Shown here one piece after another: positions 1-13,315 of a stretch of 64,000 nt of DNA. The notes under the pieces are model-generated. The model saw nothing but the letters and a program-made list of their open reading frames with translations, searched no databases and had not been told where the DNA came from. Positions within the stretch are counted from its first letter, which is position 1. Each line of letters begins with the position of its first letter. A program made the translations under genes and the position numbers. Source of the DNA: Neurospora tetrasperma FGSC 2508 (taxonomy: Eukaryota > Ascomycota > Sordariomycetes > Sordariales > Sordariaceae); contig NW_009799100.1 of NCBI RefSeq assembly GCF_000213175.1, forward strand, positions 4,343,099 through 4,407,098, in the 5' to 3' direction.

Positions 1-109
1 CTTTGAGCACATTGAGGAGCTTCTGGGATTCGCGCTGGTTGAGAGGGAGGGGCTGGTGGATTGGCGGGAGGATGCTCTTGAGAGAGCCTAGCGGTTTGGT
101 CTTGAACAT
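1..109 (-). CDS. N-terminal fragment of an unrecognised protein, cut by the window edge
   Basis: An ATG at 109 opens a minus-strand frame that stays open for 36 codons to the edge of the window. The peptide begins MFKTKPLGSLKSILPPIHQP and continues with a polar segment containing NQRESQKLLNVL. The basic, acid-free first 25 residues would suit a mitochondrial presequence, but that is inference. I do not recognise the family from so short a piece. The codon pattern looks coding and the frame is uninterrupted, but no splice site or stop is available to confirm the call. Confidence 0.45.
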   Translation of the reverse strand, partial: MFKTKPLGSLKSILPPIHQPLPLNQRESQKLLNVLK

Positions 110-1855
110 GGTTAATCGTATGATGTGCCGCTGGTGTTGATTGTACTGTACGTCTCGGATTCAAAGGCGCCGTGTAGATGAAAAGCTGGGCTTCCGGAGT
201 TCGGGGGGGCCGGGCTGGTCGACGGCCGATCGGCTGAGTGGTCAGTGACCTCCTGATGATGTCGTTCCGTTGTCGATGTCGGTCGTTCACGATGTTTGGT
301 TGTGTTTGAAGGTGGAGCTGTCACTCCATGGCCTGGCCGGCGCCCGGCCGTTGCGACGGGAAGTGGAAATGCGAACACTGACTTCAACGACAGGAAAGGA
401 CCCACTTCTCTGGGAGAACGAGCCAATGCGAAAACATGATTGGTCCGCTGACTCTTCGTGTACCTTATCATAGGTACCTTCATCACTATGGTGCGGGCAG
501 GTGTTCACAACGTCGTCCATCAGCTTGCTCTAGATTACATCTCCCATTCACACCTGCTTCACGATTGCCTTTTTACGTGGCCAACTCGCCCTTATCTGGG
601 GATATCACACAAATGTGGTTCTAGTATCGTGCTCTTGGGTGGGTTGTCGGCCACCACACATGCTGGCTACGGTGCTGGTGTGCGGTTCGGTTTCACAGGT
701 ACTTGGTCTGCATGCACACAAAGTGCACTAACAAAGGAGGCCATACCGTTAGTTTGTTGCCCATGTGGTAGATCTCAAACCTAGATCTAGCGGCCTAGTT
801 GGAAAAGGGGTGTTTGCTAAATAGAGGCCAGAAACGGAGGGCTTTGCGTGAATGTCGACAAGACACTCCTACATTTTCACATATCTAGTTTTCGAACACT
901 TAGTTCAAATGTTTAGTGTAGTACCTAGTCGCGAACTTCAAGACCGTCACGAAGCTCGAGCCAACAAGCTGAAGCCGTCGAGACCTGAGTCATGTGACTC
1001 ATCGACTTCCCAAAACCCACGACCAAACCGGACCAAACCCGCTGGTTGGGGTCGCTGGAGCTAGCCTGTTTCGAGCTGTACCTGGACGGCCCTGACGTCG
1101 TTTGCCAGTACGTACCGGCGTCGCGTCGAAGTTCCAGGGTGCCTTGGATCCAATCCTTCACAGTTGGTCTCGTTGTCTTTGCGATGGAGAGAGAAAAGAA
1201 GGAAGAGACAACAAAGCAAAGCCCAATGTTGAGCCTGACAGTAGTCCTGGCAGTCAATTAGATCATGCCAGGCTCAACGGGAACCACTGACCTTTTTTCA
1301 GAGCCTCTGGCTTCGCCGAGCCAAGCCCAAGGGCAGCTTTGCTATTGCCAGCTTCCCTTCCCCTTTCGACATTGCCCAGGGCAGCTTGCCCGCCTCAGCC
1401 CAGCCTTTCAAGCGAGGGGCCTGAGGGGCCTGAGGGGCTTGAGGGGTTCCCCATTCTCCATTCGAGCCAGTCAACCATTGTGCTGGGATGGGCTTGCCAA
1501 GCTTGTCCATCTGGCCCTGTCATCAGGTGTCTCGCCGTGCCTCCTGAGGCAAGGGGGGCGAATTCCCATCCCCGCGCTTGACTCCATCATGGCGGACTGT
1601 CCGACGGCGGTTCGGTGCAAGTATTTGTACCAGTTTTCCGGGAGACGGGAGAGAGAGAGAGAACAAAGCACGCAACTTTTCCATTTGGGATCAGATAGCA
1701 GCCATGCCGGTTTGCGCCCTGCATGCCATATGGTAAGATAGTTTCTGTGCCTTGCGTGCCTAGCTACCGTAAGGTAGCATGGATGGGGTAGCTAGGGCAT
1801 ATCAGATTCAGATAGCTTCATCTGGTAGTGTATGGTAGTCTCCAGTCTGAACAGC

Positions 1856-1895
<40 letters not shown>

Positions 1896-2928
1896 GAGAC
1901 ACTGGCCATGTGAGCTTGAGATGGAACAAGATTGATCAATATAACCTCAGCCCTTCAAGTCCACAGCCTGTTGTGACGCGCCACGCCGATGGTGAAGTAG
2001 TGTATGGCGGGGGGAGTGTGTGCTGGTCCAGTCTCCCAGTTGCCCCTGGAGCTAGATCGACAACGTCCATGAGTTGGACCGACCGTGACCTGTTGACACT
2101 ACACTAGGTACCTAGTGGAGAGTGAGAAAGGGGAGACGGCTTCCCGCCTGCTGGCAATAGTACTATGTAGAGGTATGCAGCCGGGGCGGACAAAGTGAGA
2201 CAGATGTACCATTACAACTGAAGTAGTAGTCTAGGTACACTTGGTTTATTCTTGCGCCGTCGAGATGCCACCCTGCCAGCCCGCCCGCCCTGTGAGGTGT
2301 CGTTGCCCCTGGTGGGCGCATCTTTGCAGCTGTTGCAGTCCCGTCCGTCAGGTGCAGCTCAGTTGCAATGGCCCCGGGTGACGCTCGTTACAGGCGGTAC
2401 GTGTGGTGGCTCGGGTGGTATTCAGCTGGTGCCCACGCTACAGCCCAGTGACTATGTAGGTACTTAGCGGCGGGTTGCGGGCGGTGGCCTGGGCTCTGCC
2501 TTCCTCCCCCATTTCCACTTTCTGCGAAGGGCCACCTCAATCCAGTCTGGCTTCTGGCGGGACAAGGCGTCAAAAACTGAATCCATCCGACTACGCTTTC
2601 TTTGCCTCGCTTCCACTTCCCACACACCCTCCTTCTCCATAATACCTTTCCACCACGTCAATCACCACCACACCGGCTCTCGATCCCATCACCCGGATCG
2701 CAACAACAACGCAAGCCGCCGCCCAAAGGCACATTTAGTTGCACGAGGCGCACCGCATCTTATTCTCTTCTACCTGCCCACTTTCTTTTGTCTAGTTCTC
2801 CCGGGAAACGGCCCCTCCTCCATCCCCCTACTGGACTGGCTGCCCTCGAGAGACGCGACACGCCCACCACTCCGCTACCCACCCACTCGTCTTGACGACC
2901 ACACAATTTTCACATACACATCTCAGCA
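110..2928. other. Long intergenic region between the divergent edge gene and def1
   Basis: No open frame here looks like a protein; the open frames are short, overlap on both strands and are of low complexity. It contains a (CAA)n microsatellite at 1855-1895, a short GGCCTGAGG-type tandem repeat near 1418-1447, and a CT-rich stretch at about 2590-2900 that is probably the promoter and 5' leader of def1. Nothing else was supported. Confidence 0.6.
1855..1895 (+). repeat. (CAA)n microsatellite
   Basis: About 13-14 uninterrupted copies of CAA are visible. The polyasparagine open frame across it (from 1832) is a by-product of the repeat, not a gene. Such trinucleotide tracts are common in Neurospora and are expected to vary in length between strains. 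Confidence 0.95.
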
Positions 2929-5900
2929 ATGTCTGAGGTACAGAGCAGACCCGTCGCCGCGCGCGGCAGAGGCTCCGGCCGCGGTGGCCGGGGCGGTCTT
3001 TCGACTCGGGGAGGTCGCAGCGCGACCAGGACCAACGGCGATTCCACAGAGTCGTCGTCGCTGCCATCTCTAGAGGACGAGGGCGAGATTGGCCAGCTTA
3101 GGAAGCAATATGGCAGCAAAGTTGCCATCATCAAGGAGATGTTCCCCGACTGGTCGGACGTCGATGTTCTATTTGCTCTCAACGAGACAGACGGTGACGA
3201 ATCCCTCGCTGTCACCCGCATTGCTGAAGGTACGTTGTCGGACTCCCACTCCGATCCCTCCTCTGCACCCCACCGCCACTTGCTTGCCTTGGCCAAGCTC
3301 TTCCTGTCTCAGCTTGTCGAGACGAGTGCCTGTCGTGTGCGCTGAGCCATTGGCTTCTCCGAGCTGCACGCTGCCCCGCCGTGTGTTGCACCCTGTTTGC
3401 TGCTACTGCTAGGTTACTAACACCAGCTTCTTTCTGCACAGGAACCATCTCGCAATGGGGCGAGGTAACCAAGCCCAAGAAGGTGTCCAAGCCCAAGACG
3501 AAGACCGATACTTTCACATCCACTCCTGCCGATTCCTTCGCTGGATCCACGAGACCTGTTAGAGGCGGCCGCGTAGACAGCGGACGTGGACGTGGCAGGG
3601 CCACCGAGCGAGGCGGTCGGGGCGGTGGCCGCGGCAAGCCCCTCAATGCGACGATCAACGGCCACAAGAACAAGGAGAGCGAGCAGCTTTCAGTTCCTAC
3701 CGAAGAGGCCAACGTATGGGGTGCTCCCAAGCCCACCGAAGAGGCGAGTGGATGGCCCGAGGAGAGCTCGCCTTCCGCCGAGATTCCTGCCGCCGCGCCT
3801 GCTCCCGTTGCTCCCAAGCCCGTTGAGCCAGCGCAGAAGACCTGGGCTAGCATGTTGAGACAGTCTGTGCCGAAGCCTACCCCCAAGCCGAAGGAGGTCG
3901 CTCCTCCCAAGCCTGCTGAGCCCGTTATCGAGCCTCTCCCGCCCGCCGCCGAACCTACCCCTGTTGAGCCTGAGGTCCAGGCTGAACCTGAAGCTGAGCC
4001 CGAAGTCCCACAACCCGTCGAGGAACCTACGCCCGAGCCTGCTAAGAAGGAGGCTCCTCCTCCTCCTCCTCCTGCCGTCCCCGCGCTGCCTATTGTACCT
4101 ATCGAGCCTGCCCTCCCCGCTATCCCCGTTGTTCCCGAAGTCGCTTTGAAGCCGTCCAAGGATCAACTTACCGAAACGAATCTCGAACAAGTTGCCGATG
4201 ATTCCCACCCTCCAGAGACCGAGACCGCTGCGAGCGAAGCCGCCGACTCTTGGGATCCCCGGGCCCAGGGCCCCAGCGCTACTGCGACCCCCAACTCCGC
4301 GTCTCAGCAGCAACATCAGACCTCCCGCGCCCCTGGCAGTGGCTTTGCTACGACTGCTTCCAAGGCCACCGATCGCACATCTACTCGTACCCCTACCTAT
4401 GCCCGCCGAATCCTTGACCAGCAGGAGCCTGTCCGCATGCCTGGTAACCGTGACCAGGTCGACCGTGCCGCCGTTCAGTTCGGCGCTTTCAGCTTGAACG
4501 AGGAGGATGACATTGATGGTGACCGTGAGGAGCCCGAGACTCGTCCTCAGCCTCCTCAGGACTCTCCTGTTACCCAACCTCGCGCTTCTCTTCCTCCTGC
4601 GCAGCCTGCCCCGGTTCCTGAGACCTTCGCTGCCCAGAAGCCTGCGGCCTCGCTCCCTCCTACGGGCCCTGCCGGTATGACCCTTCCCTCATTAGCCAAT
4701 GCCTCAAATTTGCGACTAATTCCATTTTTAGCCACTACCGCTACCGCACCCCCTACGGCCCCGACCCAGCCTGCTGCCGCCGCGGCCGCTTCTCAGGGTG
4801 CGTACTACCTCCCGATCTCGTCACTTGTAGATGATTCACTAAAGACCCCGGCTGAAGCAGCTACGCAACCCCCTACTGCGCCAAGCACTCAGCAGTTCGG
4901 CCGCTTCGGCCAGCCTGCGCCCCAAGAGCCCGCTCCTTTTGGCGCTTCCAAGCCTTTCGATGCTTTCGGCCAACAGCCTGGTGCTGTGGCTGCTCAAACC
5001 CAGTACGAGACTGGCTTCCCCGTTCAGGGCCAAGTTGCGCAAACTCAGAACCAGCAGCAGCCCGTCGGCGCATTCAGCTCGGCTCCCAGTGATTACTCTC
5101 AGTACTACACCGCTGATCAGAGCCGTTACAACTACTACGGCCAAAACAACTTTGGCCAGCAACAGGGCACTCAGGGACAGCAAGACGGTCTGTCTCAGCC
5201 CCAGCGCGGCTTTGGATATAACGCGCCCCAGGCCGATAACCTTAGCCAGTATCCTCAGAGCGGCGCTCAGCATACTCAGAATCGCTTCGGTTCTGGCTCT
5301 GATATGGCCGGTACTCCTACCCCTAACCAGGCTGGAACCCAGGCCCAGACTGCTCAGACCACCCAGGCCCAGACTCACGGCCAGCAACAGCCGCATGATC
5401 AGTATGGTCCCTACGGCAGCCACCCTTACTACTCTAACCCTTATTACTCTGCGTACATGAACTACAACGGGTACAACCAGGGCGCTTACGGCGCTCCTTA
5501 TGGAAAGGGCGGACTTGGTTACCAGCCCAACCAGTATGGCATGTCTCCCCAGGCCCCTCATGGATACGCTTCCTCCCCTGCCGGTTTTGGACAGTCCACT
5601 CTCCACCGTGAGACTGGTGTTGGAGCTGGTGGCCTGAATGATTATGGTCGCACCGCCTCCGGCCAGTCTGCTCAGCAGCAAGGTCTCGGTGGTAGCGGCT
5701 TCGGTGGAATGCACGATGCTTTCGGTCGTGGTGGCTCCAGCTACCAGTCTCAGGCCGGCCAGTCCTTCAATGCTCCCGGAACTCAGCCGGGTGCCGGTCC
5801 TTCGGCCTCTGATGACCTGAAGCCTTTCGGCGACTCCAAGGCTGCTTCCGGACCTAGCCCTGCCCTTGGCGGTGCCGCTCGTCCTGGCTCTGCTACCAAC

Positions 5901-6155
5901 AATGCTCCCTCTCAGAGCGGCCTCCCCCCTCCGCAGTCGAACCAACAGAGCGGTCTCGGTGGTATGGGATCTTACGGCTACCCCAACCATCTCCAGGGAC
6001 ACGGTCTCCATAACCAGACCGGTACTGGTTACGGCATGGGCGCCACCGGCACCCAGGGTCACCAGAACACCTACGGTGGTTATGGCGGACAAGGTTTCGG
6101 CGGGGGCTACTATGGCAACCCTCCACGTGGCGGCTGGGGTAACAACTACCACTAG
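2929..6155 (+). CDS. def1: RNA polymerase II degradation factor Def1-like, CUE domain plus Gln/Pro-rich tail
   Basis: Def1 promotes ubiquitylation and removal of RNA polymerase II stalled at DNA damage; its CUE domain binds ubiquitin. Here an RGG-rich N-terminus is followed by a CUE-like helix segment (residues about 55-100, with KEMFPDWSDVDVLFAL), then a second RGG patch, a long Pro/Ala/Glu region, and a C-terminal half rich in Gln, Gly, Tyr and Asn. This order matches fungal Def1. Exon 1 is 2929-3229 and the intron 3230-3441 (GTACGT...CACAG), joining IAEG to TISQWGEV. A second, in-frame 57-bp intron is likely at 4675-4731 (GTATGA, CTAAT branch, TTTTTAG). Removing it gives 985 residues; retaining it gives 1004. 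The ATG at 2929 follows a CT-rich leader and is the first in frame. The low-complexity tail is expected to be disordered and aggregation-prone. Long antisense frames across it are composition shadows. Confidence 0.88.
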
Positions 6156-8139
6156 CGGAGGAAACCCAGACCAGACATTGTGGGTCATTAGGGCCGCGCG
6201 GAATCAGAGCAGGATGTGGGAGGACAAGAAGAAGCCTCGCGCGTTTCTGCACACATAAGCAAATATCGTTTAGCGTTATTGATGGGATTCACCCCTCTCT
6301 CCGAGACTCATATTATCATCTCTGTGTACGATTTTTAACTACAACCGCAAAGGGACATGGCGTATTGACGAAACTCTATTTTGGCTGATGGTGGGATGGA
6401 TTGTCTCTTCATAAATTGCTTCGTCTTGTTTGTTGTGTGGGTTTTTTTCGGTTATGCAGTTTTCTTATTCTTTTCTTTTTCTTCTCAAGAGAAACTCCTG
6501 TTTTTTTTTTACTATCTCCAAGTCATTGCGTAGGGTCCAAAGGGCATGTCATGAGATTGGTGGGCATCATGAAAAACTCTACGTTGGTTTTTGCTAAAAG
6601 ACAGCATCAACAAACTTTACTGGTTCTCTGTTCCGTGTCTTTTTTTTCCCTCTTCTCCAAAACAGAGGCTTTTGTTTATGGGTCCAATGATCAAATTATG
6701 AGAATTTGTGAACTGGGATAACGGGAAAAAAAAGGGGGGATAAAGGATGAAAAAGCGGGCGGCTCGGCTCAAAGCAAAACTGAAAGGAACAGGAAATCAA
6801 CAACATGGAAAAATGCATGATCATTGTCACCATCGGATTCTCTCGTGTGTTCTTGCTGCAAGCAAAGAGGGAAGGAGTTAATCGATAAGAAGTGAATTCA
6901 AAGAGATGATGATATGAGTTGATGATAATAGTGTGACACTGTTCGATCTGAAACGCCTTTTGCTAAGTAACCACAGCCCATCCTCCTTTTATTCATGATA
7001 CCGAATTCGAACTTATAAGCCAGCAGCACTCCGGATTGCGGACTCCGGAACTCGGAGAAGCTATGTGACCTGGACCGTCAAAAGCCGGCGATCCACCTCC
7101 GATGGACCCCCGCCCGGAACCGTGACCCCCATTTTTTTTTTCTCTTTTAGTGTACCCCAACCTTTCATCTGATCTCAATCGATCCCCCACCTCAACCAAG
7201 TCACAACCACCACCATCACCCAAGACCATCCGCGGACAAGATATGATCAATGACCACATGGTTCACCCTAGCCGGTGGTTTCGTAATGTGAAGAAAAATG
7301 GAAAATGAAACATGAAAAAAATGAAAGTAAAGGAAAAGAAGGGAAAAAGAATCGAAAACCAAGCGGAAAGCCCCCCCTGTATGGATCCGTACTACATATT
7401 GACCCTTAAAAGTTTGTTAGCGCGGTTCTTGCCCCACATACTTTCACAGGGGGGGTTGCAAGGCGGGACACGTCTATTTACAAGCTCTGATTGGCTGAAT
7501 CTGCCTGATTTCGAAGTGAGAACGAGTAAACAGAGCACACACACACAAATCTTCTTTACTGGCTCAGAATCACCTGAATCACCTAGAACCCCCCTTACTA
7601 CCTTCTATATTTTACTGGTTTCATTCCCTGTCACCCCCCCTTGTTATTCCCCTGTCAAAACTCTATGCAAGTACCGAGCTAACGAACTTTCCAGGGGTGA
7701 TGTGTATATACCTAATGACTTTAGGCCACAAGTCCACCTGTCAACTTTGACATGTACGGGTACCTTGCTTTTGGAGTGGATCACTTTGGGCTATTCATAC
7801 CGATGCAAAAGTTCATGAACAGTTGAATCTGGAAACACTTTGGGCAGCGATAACCAAACTCATTCAAGGCATTGAACTGTGATCTGTTGAGAATGAGAAA
7901 CGATACGGGACAAAAGATGCGACAGGTGCTTGGAATTAGGGATGTTAAGGACTTAATGCATGACGTTGTGTCAATATCTAGGCTTGCGTCTCATGTTCAA
8001 TCACAAAATTTCCTTTTATTCAGGTAATAAGTAGATCATCACATCATGTTCATCCAATCAGTCATCCCTCTCCCTCTTGATTTTATATAAAGCCGGCCCT
8101 CTTCAAATCTCAAAGCCGCGGCAACGCCCCCCTTGACCT
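6156..8139. other. Convergent intergenic region between def1 and the isomerase gene
   Basis: This holds the 3' flanks of two convergent genes. It is AT-rich with T-runs (for example around 6426-6510 and 6641-6650) and short AG-rich stretches near 7300-7350. No frame here has protein-like composition over a useful length, and I found no RNA gene. Confidence 0.55.
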
Positions 8140-9892
<1,753 letters not shown>

Positions 9893-11171
9893 GGTGGTGA
9901 TGTTGTGTGTTTTCGATCGACTGCGAATGGCTTTCTAGGGTCTATGACGTCGATGAGGATTAGAGATTACTGCTGTCGCTAGAGTTGAGACAGGATGGAG
10001 AGAGGAAGGATGAAGAGCAATATGGGAAGAAAGGAGGAAAAGCACCTGATGATGGGTTGGGTTCGTCTAGTAATACACTTATATCATGCAAGCCTGCTTC
10101 GCTTCCTTGATGCCGGAGAGCTGCTGATGGGGAGACGACGGTGGGCATGGTGGGGTTGATAAGGTGAGCTCGCGGTGCAAATGCGGGGCAATTGCGTAAC
10201 TTGAATGTATAGCTTGGTACATGCACTGTACATCCGAGTGCCTGGCTAACGTGCGGCAATGTTAGCCGGTCCGATATGTAACAACATGATCGCCAACTTC
10301 AATCAACAACTTCCATCAATAGTACCCGCTTTCGCTATTTGTTAGCACTATATGAAAGTGATATTCTGATATACCAGTCCCAGTGTCTTGGGTCTTGACC
10401 GGGACACAATCGGTGAAACTTGGTCGCATATGATGTGAGACAGAGAGACCAGAAGTGGACAGGGGTTGGAAATGGCGGTAACTTTTTCGCAGTTCATCAC
10501 ATCTTTCAGTCTGGTAGCCCCGAGGTCACTCGCTCCCCGTTGATCGCCGGGATTCACGGGAGCTTAGAATGGCCATGCTTCTATACCGTTCCCAAGAGCC
10601 GTTCGTTACTAATCCGTTTTCTCCCCTGATCCATCTGCTTGCAAATGCTGCCAGAAGTTCCTCTTAAACAAAACAAGAAAGATCCATGCCTACAGCCTCT
10701 GATTGATCATAAGACCCGAATTCGGCTGTACGAGCGAGCAGCTTTGGGCTCAAGGACCTTGCACAACTACATTGATGTGACATTCCGGGTTGCTCGGCTA
10801 CCTGACCCTATTCCACCTCATTGTGAGTTTGGTTCCCAAGCAAACGTCGAACTGTGCCCCGTGTTTTGTAAAAGTACTTGACATGGTTTATAAGTTTAAC
10901 AATGAAACAAATCACTGCCCAACTCCTATGTGAAAATGTACCTAGGTAGCTCAAGTCACAAATATGGATAGACTAAACACAAGATAAAGAAAAGACTTTG
11001 AAAGCCCATTGTCCAGCGACTGAGCACTTGGCTGTCACCTCTACGCTCAGTCTTACCCACCAATGGGTCAATCACAGCCGCGACACAACCGCTTAACTGA
11101 ACCTGCCTCTATGCTGCATTTGCTATATTCCCGTTGCCCAAGCCAAAGTTTCTACCTCTCTTTTACTTTGT
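9893..11171. other. Intergenic: isomerase promoter side and kinase 3' flank
   Basis: This stretch lies upstream of the isomerase gene and downstream of the kinase gene. No open frame has convincing protein composition and no intron-bearing gene model was found. The first few hundred bases next to 9892 probably hold the isomerase leader and promoter. Confidence 0.5.
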
Positions 11172-13315
11172 CTATCTCCTGCTGCTGTTGTCTTGAAGAC
11201 TGCTCGCGAATGATGGGTCCTTAACACTGCCACCCGCATCCCCGAGACCAGCAATAGGACGGTTGTAACTGAAGCCCGTGAACTGGTTCTGCATCGTCTC
11301 TGACAGAATCGGTCCTTCCACGTAAGAATCCTGAGGAAGTTCCGATGTGAACTCGGGGTCGAAGTTGGCAGTGTCGAGCGCGTCAACCTATAGTCACCGT
11401 AGTTAGCACATTGGACTTGTTCAGCCGGTGAGTAGGCAGCGCTCTTGATACTTACCACATTGGGCTTGAACGCAGGCTCGTACTTGCGCTGCAACAACTT
11501 GCGCCAATCTATGGCGTGGAAGAAGGGGTGCGCCTTAATCTCGGCCGCCCCGTTGGCACCGAGACGTTGTTGCGGGTCGCGGTTGAGCAGCTTGGTCAAG
11601 AGGTCCTTGGCAGCTGGGGGTACCACCTCGGGTCCGGGGAAGTGCAGCGGTTCGCTAAGGATCTTGCGGTACATCTCGTTGGTGTTCTCATCGTAGAAAG
11701 GCGGGAGACCCGTCAACATCTCGTACAAAAGCACACCCAATGTCCACCAATCGACAGTCTTGTTGTAGCCATTACCCATCAGCAATTCGGGCGCCAAATA
11801 CTCAGGGGTGCCGCAAAATGTGTTGGTGCGGTCCTCATCCTTCATGTCCAGCTTGCAGAGACCGAAGTCGCAGAGAGCAATGTGACCTTGGTAGTCGAGA
11901 AGAATGTTTTCCGGCTTAAGATCACGGTAAATGACGTTGAAACCGTGAAGGCATTCGAGCGCACACAGCAGTTCGGCCGTGTAGAAACGACTGCGGTTGA
12001 CGTCGAATCGCTGCTCTTTCTGCAAATGATGGAACAGCTCGCCACCATTGACAAAGGCGAGGACAAAGTATAGCTTCTCGGGACTCTGGAAGGTGAACTT
12101 GAGCGGCACGATAAACGGGTTGTTGATCTGGGCCAGAACGGATCGCTCAGCGAGCGTGTGGGCGACTTCGGAACGCGAGATGATGTGCGCCTTGCGAATC
12201 GTCTTGAGAGCGTAGATACGGTTCGTGTCCTTCTTGCGCACCTGCATGACCTTACCGAACGAGCCCTTGCCGACGACCTTGAGAAGCTCGAAATCCTCAA
12301 TCTTGAGCTTACCGGCGCGGTTCTCCACATACTCAACGCCGATCTTCAGCTTTCCGGTACCATACTGAACGTCAACCCACTCCACACCGCTGTGTCCGAG
12401 GGCGCGCTCCTTGTTGGCAAAATCGGCGGCGGCCTTTTCCCGGTCCTTTTTGCTGGCCTTGGGGTCATCGACGAACTGCTGCTTCTCCTCGAATCTGGGG
12501 TTAATACGGACAACACCAAGGAAGATATCTTGGCTGCGGCCGGAGCCAGGAGCCGCGTTGGGGTTCCTGATGTAAAGATGTACGGCAAGCTCCGTAACTC
12601 GAGACACATCGAACTTGTACTGAGTGTTGGAGCCGGCCCAGAGGGGGTTTTCGGGGTTGCCTTCGACCGAGTTGACAAAAACTTGAACCTTGTCAAAATC
12701 TATGAGGGCATAGGGCATGTACTTTGTGGAGATACGGCCGTGATTTGTAGGAATGGCGCCAAAGCCGCCCGAGCTCTGTGGGCGCGAAGAACCGCTCAGG
12801 AAGTTGGCTGTTCGTGACGAGTTGTTGGTTCGAATGGAGCCTGCAACGTTAAGGGCACTTCCCGTCGACATCGAGTTACCGCCATGGTTTGAGGAAAAGA
12901 CATTGCGATACTGTTCGGGTAGCGAGAAGCCGGAACCCTCGTGGAGGGTGACGACGAGGATACCGGGCTTAGGAGGCTTGACGATGGGAGCTTGCGTGAG
13001 GGCTTCCGAGGCGGCTGTGAGAGGAAAAGAGGTTAATCTTGTGATGGCCGAGTGAACAAGACGGGCTGAGCGCCTACCAATGGTGTTCTCGTTCGAAGGG
13101 GTCGCTGCTCCCGAGCTGCCCGCTTGGCTCTTGTCTTCCTTATCTGTGATGGTGGAGGTAGAGGGCGAGCGGGAGAAGGGGCTTGAAAGAGGACCCAAAT
13201 GGGTCTCCTTCAGCTCTGGTGTGCCAACATGTCAGATATGGTGTTCTGCCGTGGGGAAAGGGAAAGGGAAAAGGCGAGGGTTCGCCGACATACTCTTTGT
13301 GAGTTTCCACGACAT
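11172..13315 (-). CDS. sch9: AGC serine/threonine kinase of the Sch9 type, C2 region plus kinase
   Basis: Sch9-type kinases act downstream of TORC1 in nutrient signalling and growth control. I read four exons: 13315-13294, 13215-13078, 13014-11456 and 11387-11172, giving 644 residues. The tiny first exon encodes MSWKLTK, a start typical of fungal Sch9 proteins, and joins through GTATGT...CACCAG to KLKETHLGPL. A C2-like region spans residues about 65-285. The kinase domain starts near 295 with GKGSFGKV, then YRDLKPEN, DFGLCKL and an activation loop TFCGTPEY. Splicing out 11455-11388 (GTAAGT...CTATAG) is needed to give the proper tail, including DTANFDPEFTS and the hydrophobic motif FTGFSY at residues 609-614, the expected TORC1 site. 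The 63-bp intron 13077-13015 is in frame, so its retention would add 21 residues. The N. crassa orthologue is, as I recall, stk-10. Confidence 0.93.

Noticed and set aside
1832-2107. Open frame with a polyasparagine run
   Set aside because: Created by the (CAA)n repeat; the rest has no protein-like features.
4798-4845. A third intron in def1 (GTGCGT...ACTAAAG)
   Set aside because: At 48 bp or less with no branch point before the acceptor, it is too weak to call.
3212-6188. Long minus-strand open frames (up to 449 codons) opposite def1
   Set aside because: They are opposite a well-supported gene, show Ser/Gly/Ala/Leu low complexity and arise from GC-rich third positions.
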